From the NCBI GenBank assembly GCA_008828725.1, contig MEHQ01000117.1:1-64000 (forward strand): a stretch of 64,000 nucleotides of DNA. Reading direction: 5' to 3'. The stretch comes from Saccharina japonica. Its lineage: Eukaryota; Sar; Phaeophyceae; Laminariales; Laminariaceae. This document shows positions 1 through 38,319 of this stretch, one piece after another. How positions within the stretch are numbered: the first letter of the stretch is position 1; each line of letters starts with the position of its first letter. The notes beneath the pieces were generated by a model. The model was not told where the DNA came from, did not search any database, and saw only the letters and a list, made by a program, of their open reading frames with translations. The translations under genes were made by a program, and so were the position numbers.

Positions 1-95
1 TAGTAGTACTATTAGTCCTATTAGTAGTACTATTAGTCCTATTAGTAGTACTATTAGTCCTATTAGTAGTACTATTAGTCCTATTTGTATATAAG
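1..95 (+). repeat. 22-bp tandem repeat (TAGTACTATTAGTCCTAT)
   Basis: Units TAGTAGTACTATTAGTCCTAT repeat about four times from the window start. The array probably continues to the left. Confidence 0.85.
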
Positions 96-118
96 TCGCC
101 CAAGAACTAACTTCAACA

Positions 119-495
119 ATAGAATAGTCAGCACTAGTCAGCACTAGTCAGTAATAGTCAGTAATAGTCACTAATAGTCAGTAATAGCCAGTAATAGCCA
201 GTAATAGTTAGTAATAGTCAGTAATAGTCAGTATTAGTCAGTAATAGTCAATAATAGTCATTAATAGCCAGTAATAGCCAGTAATAGTTAGTAATAGTCA
301 CTAATAGTCAGTAATAGTCAGTAATAGTCAATAATAGTCATTAATAGTCACCAATAGTCATCAATAGTCAGTAATACCAGGTAGTCATTAACGGTCAGCA
401 ATAATCATTAATAGTAAGTAATAGTAACTCATAGTCACTAATAGTCACCAATAGTCACTACCAGTCAGTGATAGTCACTAATAGTCACTAATAGG
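119..495 (+). repeat. TAGTCAGTAA decamer array
   Basis: About 37 degenerate units of TAGTCAGTAA/TAGTCACTAA/TAGCCAGTAA. A second array of the same unit is at 16395-16660. Confidence 0.85.
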
Positions 496-566
496 CAGTC
501 ACAAAAACATATTTGGCCCCAAAAAACGTGGCACCCCTATCGTAGCCTAAACATGCCTCGTTTCAC

Positions 567-659
567 CTGAAACCCGACAGGAACGCTGGCAGACTCGGCG
601 GTTCACTACCGCGATGTTCCCCCTTCTCCTCCAGACCCGGTAAGCGTTCGCACTCCCTT
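567..659 (-). CDS. Possible exon of the LRR gene 3' part or a neighbour
   Basis: This GC-rich block between decamer repeats and AT-rich sequence has acceptor CTTGGTGGAG|A and donor GGTTTCAG|GTGAAA. One frame reads ECERLPGLEEKGEHR, then SEPPSLPAFLSGF. Two other frames are open too, and the link to exon 18 would need at least one unseen exon. Confidence 0.25.
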
Positions 660-2040
660 CTCCACCAAGAAAACAAACACACAGCCGGACCGGGGACCGG
701 GTGTTTTCCGCCGTTACATTGCTAGCGCGGATGATATATCGAACGGGAGGAGGAAAAATTCGGTGATACACCGCGCCCGGGTTATGTGGAGCGGGAGGGG
801 GAGACGCGACTTTTGTTTCTTGTGTGAGATGTTTTATGTCTGGGGGTGCGTGCTGATTTATTTGATGATGCCGTGCCTACATCAACTCCTTTATTCGTAT
901 CGTATGTTTATACCAGGTACCAGGTATGGTACAACCCCCAGTATGCTCTCCGTGTACAAACGAGTATGTGTTTTGTTGTGCTTGCTGTCCGAAAAAATTG
1001 CGGCATGGTGACCATGGATGACGAGCTTTAACGTTTTGATAACTCATGCGTATTCTCAGAAAAGAAATGAAAAGAAAAGACAAGAAAAACTAGGGTAAGC
1101 AAAAAAAAAGGAAACCTACTTCGAGTGTGTACGAAGTTTTTTTACTGTACCAGATACTCTTTTCTGTACCTAGCCCCGCGACCGGCTTAATGCCCGGAAT
1201 AATGTACTGCTTCGTAAAACACTAGAATTACTCTGTATACTTCGTATGATATTAGGCAAAGACAAGAACATGCCGATGACCACTGATGCGCACCCTTCAA
1301 CCCACTCTTAATAGGCAAGGACTGTATAAAGCCTGGCCCAGCCCCCCGACAAAGTGGGGGGAAAGGAACTTAAACCCTAGCCTAATCCTTAGCGCTAACG
1401 CTAGCCCTACTATCCCAAACCCTAACCCCAACTCCGACCGCCGGGGAACTTCCTCGGAATAATATATTGCTTCGTATGTCTGCACACTGTATTACATTAT
1501 ACTATGGTAGTGTGTAGTCGGAGATTGGGCCAAATCGTGAACACTACGCACTGCACGAGGCAGCGCAATACGACATTATCTCACACCTCTGCTGAAAATT
1601 GACCGCCTCGGCGAGCCTAACCGCAGCCAGGCGGTGCACAGGGGACTGTAGCTCCAAAACGAAGGACCCGCTTACCCCCCCCGTAAACGCCGGATAAGCC
1701 TGGGCAACAGTGGAAGGGTGGAATAAGCCAATCGAACCGATGGAATAAGCCGACCGAACCGATGGCGGGGTCGTGGGGGTTAGATGGGTCGGGGGTTACA
1801 TCGCACCCGTGCACCGTTTGGGTGCTGAACACTCGTTTTCCGAGCGAGCGAGAAAAAATAAAGGCCTGCGGAGAGCAGCAAAAACAACGTCCGGAGCGTT
1901 GGCTTCGAGCTAAAACCTTGTACTACTGCAAACAAAATACAGTATGAACATCGGGGTAGGAAGGTAGGCTCTGGTGTGCATCGGGGTAGGAAGGTAGGCT
2001 CTGGTGTTTTTCCCTACCCGCTTCCTACTTTTATTTCGTG
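660..2040. other. Non-coding stretch
   Basis: Mostly AT-rich sequence. A telomere-like degenerate tract (CCTAACCCTAAC variants) lies at 1370-1440. A 37-bp direct repeat (CATCGGGGTAGGAAGGTAG) is at 1940-2005. No supported exon. Confidence 0.5.
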
Positions 2041-2049
2041 CTGTTGTAG

Positions 2050-2151
2050 GGGTCGATGAAGATGGGAAAGTGGAGTCATCCTCTCTCAGTCTTGACAACC
2101 ACGAGGCTTTCTCCAACCCGGGGGACACCCTTCTTGTGTCCCCGCCTCTAG
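2050..2151 (+). CDS. Possible plus-strand exon
   Basis: It lies between GTGCTGTTGTAG|GG and CTAG|GTTCCA. The frame reads VDEDGKVESSSLSLDN, then FSNPGDTLLVSPPL. The opposite frame is also open. It pairs in phase with 2201-2298 across a 49-nt putative intron, short for this genome. Product unknown. Confidence 0.3.
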   Translation, partial: GSMKMGKWSHPLSVLTTTRLSPTRGTPFLCPRL

Positions 2152-2200
2152 GTTCCAAGATTATTGCAAAAACTGACAGTCCCCTAAAATAATCGTGCAG

Positions 2201-2298
2201 TTCGAAGGGTGTTCAGGTCGAGCTTGGCGGCCTTCCACTACAACCTTAAGGGAGGCGCATGCTTCACAGGCAGAGTGGAAATCGCCGTCGCAAGCAAG
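2201..2298 (+). CDS. Possible plus-strand exon
   Basis: It follows AATCGTGCAG| and ends GCAAGCAAG|GTGCCG. It reads RVFRSSLAAFHYNLKGG, then ACFTGRVEIAVASK, in phase with 2050-2151. Reading on without splicing is also open into the TAC/TGC microsatellite. No family recognised. Confidence 0.3.
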
Positions 2299-2388
2299 GT
2301 GCCGTACTTTGCCACCGGTGGCATGCGAGAAAAACTGACATCGTGTCTGCCGCACACAGCCGTACCCCCCCAAGACCACTACTACAAC

Positions 2389-2655
2389 TGCTACTGCCAC
2401 TACTACTGCTACTACTCATACTGCTCCTACTACCACTACTACTACTGCTACTATTACTGCTACTACTGCTGCTACTGCTGCTACTACTGCTACTACTGCT
2501 GCTACTGCTGCTACTGCTGCTACTGCTGCTACTACTGCTGCTACTACTACTGATACTGCTGCTACTGCTACTACTGCTACTACTGCTGCTACTACTGCTG
2601 CTACTACTGCTTATATTATTACTTCTACTACTACTACTACTACTACTACTACTAA
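2389..2655 (+). repeat. TAC/TGC trinucleotide array
   Basis: An imperfect (CTACTGCTG)n run about 265 bases long. All six frames are open, giving artificial Tyr/Cys, Leu and Ser runs. Confidence 0.9.
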
Positions 2656-2740
2656 TGTAGAACACAGAGATGCGAGGCGTCGCAAGGGCCCGAGGAATGC
2701 GTTGTGTTTTGAGCACGGAGCTACACGCGCATGCCCTCAC

Positions 2741-30395
<27,655 letters not shown>

Positions 30396-30534
30396 GGACG
30401 TAGCCTCGGCTGTAGTACGGCTCCGACCATCCTGCAAAAACAGAATCGGCAGCCAAAAGACGGCCAAGCGGTCAAGACGAAGAGTAAAAAAGTCTTCAGG
30501 AAGGTTTTCTTGTATATACCTCTAACAGATAACG

Positions 30535-30800
30535 ATATGTATGATTTGTATGATCTGTATGATCTGTATGATCTGGATAATCCATCCCTACTCCATGATT
30601 TATTTAGATATTTCAAGGCTGATCTATTCCCGGTCTTGTGTTTGATGTTACCTCATGTTGCCGGGTGGGACTCATATAATCCCAGTAATCCGCATGACCT
30701 TCGTATATATTATACGTAGCGTTTCCTCGGTTGGATCTATACTAATCGTATGCAGATCCTGCACAATCTCTCCTAACGGCAGGTAGGCGAGGAACTACAA
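30535..30800 (+). repeat. GATC-rich dispersed element
   Basis: A short TGATCTGTA array, a CAAGGCTGATCTATTCCCG segment also seen beside the 13.05 kb copy, then CATGTTGCCGGGTGGGACTC, TTTCCTCGGTTGGATCTA, CAGATCCTGCACAATCTC and AACGGCAGGTAGGCGAGG. Confidence 0.7.
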
Positions 30801-31504
30801 AAGACAGTAACTCATCTTCATTCAGCAGTACAGCAGAGTAGTACTACTGCGGATCATGACCTGCCCGAGGCGTGGATTTATGTTTCTGTATGAACACCGT
30901 TGGTTCTATACGTCGACAACGAGCATCTCATCATTCATTGTAAACGGATCACAATACTAGTGACGGAACTAACAACAGATATTAGTCAGCAATGTACGTA
31001 CTTATTATACTACGGGAACGTGGGCCACTTGCATCAAACAAAGCATGAACGTACGTACCGTACTGTAGTAACCGTTCGACCTATTCCTCGAATCGGTGGC
31101 ATCTCGTGGGGAGGGTACCAAAGATTGATCAGGTTTCCAATCCCATCCGTATCTTTATTGGGCAAACACGACGAGCACACTCGCTCGCACCATGCAAACC
31201 GAAAGGCCTCCTCCTCCTCCTCCTCCTCCTCCTCCTCTGTTTTATTTTTGTTGTCACTCACCCTCCTGCGAGGTGCTCCCGCCAAGAAGATTGTTGGATC
31301 CATATCATCAGCATCTATCTGGTACGTATCAGTGCGTAGTAGTGCGTACGGCAACTAGAAGACCTGGTCCGCTCTTCTTACTGACTGGTGCTGTCATTGT
31401 TGTTGTTGTTGTTGTTGTACAGTAGTAGCTGCACTTTGCCCTCCTCCTCCTCACTCTATCTGGCACCACGAACTAACTTCAAAGGAGAAGAAGTACTGTA
31501 GTAC

Positions 31505-31510
31505 GTAGTG

Positions 31511-31547
<37 letters not shown>

Positions 31548-31550
31548 GTA
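31505..31550 (+). repeat. GTA trinucleotide run
   Basis: (GTA)13. Other trinucleotide runs nearby: CCT at 31208-31237, GTT at 31399-31418. Confidence 0.9.
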
Positions 31551-31889
31551 GGTGGACCCGGTTCGCTGTCTGCGATCGATGGCAATCACCCGTCATCACT
31601 CGCTCGTCTTCGGTGAGATTGTTACTACTACTGTGCTGCTGCTGCTGCCGCTGTTCTGTTGTGTCGTCATGTTTTGGACGTGGATAATGTACACAAACTA
31701 CTACCAGGTACGTAATAATATCATGCGAGAACGAGTCTTCTGCAGTACGTATTAATAGTAGTATTCATGCTATCGCGTGGTACCTCAATTCGTAGTCGTC
31801 GTACAGTAATTGCTCTCATCGTATCATACTGCCTGTCTGTATGTTATTATACTGTAAAAAAAAACCAGGAGGTATTTACGTACAGTATC

Positions 31890-32430
31890 CGGTACGACGA
31901 CGGTTTCATGTCCTCTCGCACTTCGCGGTTTCCTCGGCCGCCCGATCCCCGAAAACCTGTCGTAGTACCGCAAGAAAGACGCGTCGCCAACAAAAAAAAA
32001 CAATCAACGGCTGACCGTGGGCCGCATCTTACTCTTCTCTCTCCTGTCTCGTTGGAGCTTACCTGGTACCTGGTATTATTTGTTATAACGGCGCAACGGT
32101 TTCATATCCGTCCCCGCGCTTTTCGCGATTTACCCGCGGTCATCATCACCGGTCACCGGTCCATCACCACCCGATCCCCGAATGTTGTGTGTGTGCAGCA
32201 AGAAAGATATGCCGAAAAAAAAGCATTAACGGTTGGACGAGGTTGATAAATTATCAGCCTTGCTTGCTCTCTCGCTACGCTTGTACGTCGTAGAGCTGTT
32301 TAGATAATTTCAAAACCGCGACGGTTTCATGACCTTGCTTTTCGCGGTTTCCCAGGCCCACCCAAATAAATATGTACCGCAAGATACAGTACGACCAGAA
32401 AATCAATCAACGGTCGAAAAAATCCCGAAT
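31890..32430 (+). repeat. About 200-220-bp degenerate tandem repeat, three copies
   Basis: Copies start near 31896, 32092 and 32317. Shared: (C)GACGGTTTCATG, CTTTTCGCG(G/A)TTT, CCCGATCCCCGAA, CAAGAAAGA and TCAACGGT. No gene seen between 30.8 and 37.8 kb. Confidence 0.65.
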
Positions 32431-33106
32431 CTGTGCCACCGCAACACTAAGAAAGAAGTAAATAATTATAATACATACGTACGTCGAGAACAATTATCGG
32501 TCGAATCTTTGTCTCGCTGGAGCCTCTGGGATCTGGGACACAGGGAGGGAGGGATACCTATACCTGTTGTTCGTGGGGACGCGCGATAGGTCCCCTCTTC
32601 GCCTCGAACAAAAACGTACTATAGCAGCATTGATCGCTTGCTCAGAAGAAGTGAGCTGCTATGGTGAAGGATCTGGACAAGGGGGGCAAAAGGATGGATG
32701 CGCTGGGTAGTAAATGGTCGATCTTTTAGCTGGATAGTACAACAGTAGATAGCTCAGTAGGTGGTACTCGTAACTCTCGTAAACACGTTCGTTCACATTC
32801 TTCTCCCCTTATCGTGCAACAACAGGTTGTATACGATATCATACGAGTACTCGAACATACTTACAGAATACTACAGTAGTAGTAGATAAGTGTAGTAGTG
32901 TAGTTACTGTACTTATTGTGCAACCTATTCATAGTACGAGTAGTGTGTCAGGTACGTCCTACAGGCAGGTACTGTTACAATGTACCTCATATAGATAGAT
33001 TCAGATGCATGTCAGATGCATGATTCCACTCTCTTTGCTTCTTCTCGCACACATCGTACAGATCACCGACCCCTCCGCTACATGGTCTGGACATTTCAGA
33101 TTGCAG

Positions 33107-33440
33107 GGCAGATATCATACAATCTGATTCCGGATAATATGTACAGAGTAGCTCATTACGTATAACATCATCATGTTGATGGGTACGGGGTACGGGCCGT
33201 ATAACCTGCATGATGACGATCTACAGGAGGGGTCGTCATCTGAGAAGGGTACGTTTTTTCCAGGAAAATTCCCGGCAGATATCATACAATCTGATTCCGG
33301 ATAATATGTACAGAGTAGCTCATTACGTATAACATCATCATGTTGATGGGTACGGGGTACGGGCCGTATAACCTGCATGATGACGATCTACAGGAGGGGT
33401 CGTCATCTGAGAAGGGTACGTTTTTTCCAGGAAAATTCCA
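33107..33440 (+). repeat. Perfect-looking 167-bp tandem duplication
   Basis: Two copies, 33107-33273 and 33274-33440, start GGCAGATATCATACAATC and end TTTTCCAGGAAAATTCC with no difference that I could see. Each contains CATGTTGATGGGTACGGGG and GGCCGTATAACCTGCATGAT, a relative of the GATC-element core. It is recent. Confidence 0.85.
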
Positions 33441-33936
33441 GATACGTTTTTTTTCCCCTTCCCTTATTATTATAATCACTTTTTGCCCCACCGATCAATT
33501 TGACGAAAGAGAAGGCCTGTTCGGTGCTCCCCTCTATCCAACAATGCCTGCCTAATTTGAGCGCTTGGTGCTCCCCTCTATCCAATGCCTGCGTCATTTG
33601 AGCCCTTGTAGCCGACACGCTGTCCTCCGATCTGCCGGCAAAAGGCGTGTCTCTCTCCGAACGGCAACAAACACTGGAAGTATATATATAGGTTGTCCAG
33701 CGGCTGCGTTCACGAGGAAAATTAATAGGGCCAGCGGCGGGCTACAATCGCCCCTAAACAAGGGCTGTGGGCCATCGCAAGACGTACAGCAACGGCACCG
33801 TAACGTTGACGCTTTTGTTTTGTTTTAACGCTAGCAGCCTGCGGTGTGTGTGCGGTCGTCTTGGCTCGTTACAGCCAGAAACGAGTCTAAAAACGGCGCT
33901 TCGGTGAGTATGTACTACAGCACAACTCGAATTTTA

Positions 33937-33963
33937 TAGCAGCAGCAGCAGCAGCAGCAGCGC
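33937..33963 (+). repeat. CAG trinucleotide run
   Basis: (GCA)8 in intergenic sequence between the LRR and kinase genes. Confidence 0.85.
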
Positions 33964-34284
33964 GTGTTTCTACTCGAAAGGAGTCCCTAGTTTTTTTCTA
34001 TGATACTGCGTCAAAATTAGCAACTCGCATTTACTAAACGCAACACATGCAACGTGTGGACGATGAGAGGTTAGTTTTACTGGCAACAAGGCAAGAAGAC
34101 AACAAACAAACAAACGACATCAACAACTCATGACAGCTTTTTATTAACTAACTGCTACTTGCTCCACCGTTGTTTCTTGCGTCAGTCACTGGGTGCGTCG
34201 TCTGGGTGGTCATCGTCCCACTCTTAGACTCGGGTGCTTCAGCGATGGTGGCCCTGAGCTGAGCGTGGTCATCCATCCACCTAG

Positions 34285-34455
34285 ACCATACTTACTCGTC
34301 TTGAACTGTACAGGGGTCCTCGTTTGATGAAGACAAGTTTTTTCCAGGAAAATTCCACGTACGTTTTATAGACCATGCTTACACGTCTTGAACTGGTACT
34401 CATTTGATAAAAGACACGTTTTTTACAGGAACATTCCACATACATTTTTTTGTTT
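34285..34455 (+). repeat. Diverged 85-bp tandem duplication
   Basis: TAGACCATACTTACTCGTC with TTTTTTCCAGGAAAATTCCA is followed by TAGACCATGCTTACACGTC with TTTTTTACAGGAACATTCCA. The TTCCAGGAAAATTCC end is shared with the 33.1 kb duplication. Confidence 0.65.
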
Positions 34456-35579
34456 CGTAGAATCACAAAAATACTGAACAGCCCAGAATGAAGATACGTA
34501 TGATATATTACACACATATACGTACACCAAAATGGCATTTTACCTCACCGATCGATATGACGATTGAAAACGCCTGTTCGGTAACACAACAAGCACATGG
34601 TGCTCCCTTCTCTTTTTGTTGCTGTCGTCATCGTTTGTCGCAACGTTTACGCATAACGTAACCAAATAATTAACCAACACCCCTCCTTGACGAATAATTG
34701 ATCCTGCAAGTGCTGTACTCCCGTTTGGGGGCAACGTCAATCGGGATACTAAACTAAAAATGGGGTCATTTTTGAAGTGTTTTTTAAAAGTACGAAAAAC
34801 AAAGTCGTTAAATCTTGTCGTCATGAAATAATGACGAAATAGTACACTCAGTATATAACAAGGCATCGCACAAATGTAATGCGGGCTCGCTTGCAGACGA
34901 TACATATCCTACATAATACCCACCACGCCATACGCCACTCCGGGCGTCCGTCCTCACGTGCCCTCCTGTGCTCGGTCAAACATCTACACGAATTTTCACA
35001 CCAAGCTACTATCCCAATCGGTTATTTAGAACATCAGACACTGGGACACGAACAAAAAAAAAAAAATGGGCACACCGCCACGCTGCTACTACGCATTAAA
35101 AAAAAGGAGTCATGGCTCCTGCGATCTCATAGAGTACTGCAGAAAACCTCGCATCTAAACGAGGCGAAAACTAGTGGCGACGCCTCGTTTTCTCTACAAG
35201 TAAGTGTGTCCCAGTTTCGGGCTCGCACACTTTCTCTATCAAACCAATCATTCAAGCAAAATAGGCACGGAGGGTTTGCCGGATAAAAAAAAACGACAAG
35301 ATTACAATAAAAATCAGAACTCTTCACGCCATGCTTCTCCCCCTCCCCCTCTCTCTCACGACAAGCATGCCAAGTGTCTGGTAGCGCTGGGTAAGAGCAA
35401 TGCAACCACGGTTTTCCACAGCTTGGAAGCGCGTTATTAACCATCACCAACACCGCCGCTGTAGTGCAACCAGAGCCCCTTACACGAGTAGCGCCACATG
35501 ATCCAACACACGATAAAATAAAAAAAAGGTTTGAAAAACATCAAACACAAAACACACAGGTTGGCTGTCGGGGGGGGGC

Positions 35580-36040
35580 TCTCCGCTGTCGAACGCCCTA
35601 TATACCCCCCCCCCTGTCAAGACGCCCTATATATCGCCCTAGCCCTCCCGTTGGACGCCCTATATACCGGGGCCCTCTGTAGGACGCACCCTGTATCGGG
35701 CACCCCTATTATGTGGAGGCCTTGTGCCTTGTGTATCGAGTCCCCCTGTCGAGACATCCTAAATATCAGGGGCCCCTATCGGATGCCCCATATATCGCCC
35801 CCCCTGCTCTCGGGGGGCCCCATGAGACGCCCTATATATCGGGGCACCCTGCCGGGGCGCCCCATACATCGCCACTCTGTCGGACGTCCTATATACCTAT
35901 ATACCGCCCCCCCCCCTATGTATCGGGCCCCTCGGTTGGACGTCCTTTTTGAAGGGCGTCCAATCGGGGCCCCCCTCGACGCGCTGTCTATCGGCGGCCC
36001 CTGTCGGGCACCCGATGGCGCGCGCCCTGTCGGCCTGCTG
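35580..36040 (+). repeat. GC-rich degenerate tandem repeat (CGCCCTATATATCG)
   Basis: About 18-20 units of 20-26 bp, each with CGGACGCCCTATATATCGGG or close variants. Open frames here are a by-product of the repeat. Confidence 0.8.
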
Positions 36041-36125
36041 CTGCTGCTGCAAAAAAAACAAATAAACAGCCCACGCGTGTTTGTGCCCTCACGACGTTTT
36101 CGGAAAAAAAAAACTCGTTGCCGGT

Positions 36126-36159
<34 letters not shown>

Positions 36160-36170
36160 TACCCCCCCGA

Positions 36171-36228
36171 NNNNNNNNNNNNNNNNNNNNNNNNNNNNNN
36201 NNNNNNNNNNNNNNNNNNNNNNNNNNNN
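36171..36228. other. Assembly gap (58 N) between a C run and an A run
   Basis: The left flank is a C run of about 32 bases (36127-36158) and the right flank an A run of 17. The gap size is probably nominal. Confidence 0.98.
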
Positions 36229-36894
36229 AAAAAAAAAAAAAAAAACGCAATTCGAGACGGCATACACCCGGACAGGGGGATGGATGGATGGATGGATGGG
36301 CGAGGGGGTGGGGGGTCACATCTGTCACAACCAATTGGTCGCCAAGGCGACCATAGATTGCAATTAACAAGGACTGCAATTAGTAGCAACTTTCCCGAAG
36401 GCGTGCAACACCCATATATCCCCCCCTGCCCGCTAGTAAACGGCGCAACCCCAGCGCCTTGAAACCACATGTTCCTAAAAAACACCGTACCATTACTCAT
36501 GATACCCTACCAAAGAATCCAAGAATCCACTCAAAAATCCGGTGGGGGGAGGGGGCGGCGGCGACAGCGGAGGGGGGGGGGGGGCGAGATGGGAGAAAAA
36601 ACGCACAAACAACATCCACGCACGCGCCAGGGAATCAACCAACCAATTAACCGACCAACGAAAGGGTACAGCGAGCAAGCACCTTGGAGAGGTGAAGGCT
36701 CGATCAGAACACGAACAGGCCCTGGAAATCTGCCGAAATGCTTATTCTGGGTGCCTAGTCCGCGGTTCCCATAAAAGCTGGTATCGCTCGCTCACTACGA
36801 TAACTGACTTCTGTTTCTGTGCCTCATCTCCACAGCACGGAATCCACCCCATCCGGGCGGTGAGACGCGCATACCGCCCTCTTTGCCTCACAAG

Positions 36895-36895
<1 letters not shown>

Positions 36896-36930
<35 letters not shown>

Positions 36931-37290
36931 GGGGGGAGACGCCCACCCCCCCCCCTCCTCCCCCCCACCCCCCCCTTTTCCCCCCCCACCCCCCCCTTTT
37001 CCCCCCCCACCCCCCCCTTTTCCCCCCCCACCCCCCCCTTTTCCCCCCCCACCCCCCCCTTTTCCCCCCCCACCCCCCCCTTTTCCCCCCCCACCCCCCC
37101 CTTTTCCCCCCCCACCCCCCCCTTTTCCCCCCCCACCCCCCCCTTTTCCCCCCCCACCCCCCCCTTTTCCCCCCCCACCCCCCCCTTTTCCCCCCCCACC
37201 CCCCCCTTTTCCCCCCCCACCCCCCCCTTTTCCCCCCCCACCCCCCCCTTTTCCCCCCCCACCCCCCCCCCCTCCCCCCCCCCCCCCGGG
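36896..37290 (+). repeat. 21-bp C-rich minisatellite
   Basis: TTTT(C)8A(C)8 repeats about 14 times with almost no change, flanked by C runs of 30 and 16. Because 21 is a multiple of 3, long Pro-rich or Gly-rich frames appear on both strands. Confidence 0.95.
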
Positions 37291-37321
37291 GGGGTTACAT
37301 CACGCCATGGCGGGGGGGGGG

Positions 37322-37575
37322 GGGTTCAATCCAATCCAACCCAATCCAATCAAATCGAAATATTATCCGACTCAAACTCAACAGACTTTAATTCAATCAA
37401 AAACCCAATACAATTTCATTCAATTATACCAAATTCAATTCAATGCGATTCAATTGAATCCAATCCAATTCAATTAAATCCAACTCAGTCCGCCCCAATC
37501 CGATTGAAGTTCGATTTCAATTCAAGTCAATCCAATTGAAGTTCGATTCAATCCAATCCAATCCAATTGAAGTGC
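37322..37575 (+). repeat. AATCC/AATTC pentamer-like array
   Basis: Degenerate (CAATC)n and (CAATT)n over 250 bases just downstream of the kinase stop. Confidence 0.8.
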
Positions 37576-37807
37576 GATTCCCACCAATCAACCACTACGC
37601 CGCCCAGGCGCTAAAAAAACGCGAGGAGAGCCTTACCCTTACCCTTATCACTCTCTCTCCCTGGCGCCGTTCTCAATACAATTTGGCGCGACGACGTTTC
37701 TTACGCGCACGATTTTAGCTCCCGAGAGCCGCCAAAGCTCTCCGCGAGATAAATTACGGACCCATACAACCCACACAGCCCGGCCCCCAATCTGATTGGT
37801 CGGCGGG

Positions 37808-38002
37808 CTACAACCTATACAAAGGAGTTCCCCTTTTCGAACCGGCGTTTTTGCCGTTTTCAAGGATGTCCGAGAGGACTTCTACGGCTTGCCAGGCGTC
37901 TGGGCGATAGTCGGGCTCGACGTGCCAGCAACCGTCTATCAGCGCTTGCAGTTGCCGCGGCCATCGCGGATCCAACGCCGGTCGCATCCCGAGCTTGAAC
38001 AC
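37808..38002 (-). CDS. Kinase exon 6 (C-lobe end and stop)
   Basis: The acceptor GAAAAAAAACAG|GTG is preceded by a CCCCCCCAACCC tract. It reads VFKLGMRPALDPRWP, LIDGCWHVEPDYRPD, then SDILENGKNAGSKR and a TAG stop at 37808-37810. The subdomain XI Arg in YRPD is present. Confidence 0.9.
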   Translation of the reverse strand: MFKLGMRPALDPRWPRQLQALIDGCWHVEPDYRPDAWQAVEVLSDILENGKNAGSKRGTPLYRL

Positions 38003-38269
38003 CTGTTTTTTTTCGGTGCCGTTGGGTTGGGGGGGGTGTGAATGTGACCGTTAGGATCAACGGTTGAATGTGGCCGTTAGGATCGACGGTTGAATGTGAC
38101 CGTTAGGATCGACGGTTGAATGTGACCGTTAGGGTAAAGAATGTCGGTTGGATGTGACCGTCCATTAGGGTCAAATACGTCGGCTGCATGCGACAGTTAG
38201 CGTCAAGGATGCCAGATACCAGCAGGAACTCAACATGGAAGGTTTAGTAAACATAGGCAAATATATAGG

Positions 38270-38319
<50 letters not shown>

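Noticed and set aside
1..500. CRISPR array
   Set aside because: The repeats are direct head-to-tail decamers without unique spacers, and the window is eukaryotic.
1370..1440. Telomere or subtelomere
   Set aside because: CCCTAA-like tracts here and at 3625, 7090, 11515, 13614, 21664 and 37630 are short, degenerate and internal; genes lie on both sides. They are better read as interstitial telomere-like repeats.
35531..36462. Long frames running through the N gap
   Set aside because: They span unknown bases and the GC-rich tandem repeat; the apparent length is an artefact.
36542..37539. A 311-residue Pro-rich frame and its Gly-rich complement
   Set aside because: They depend entirely on the 21-bp C-rich minisatellite, which is open because 21 is divisible by 3.
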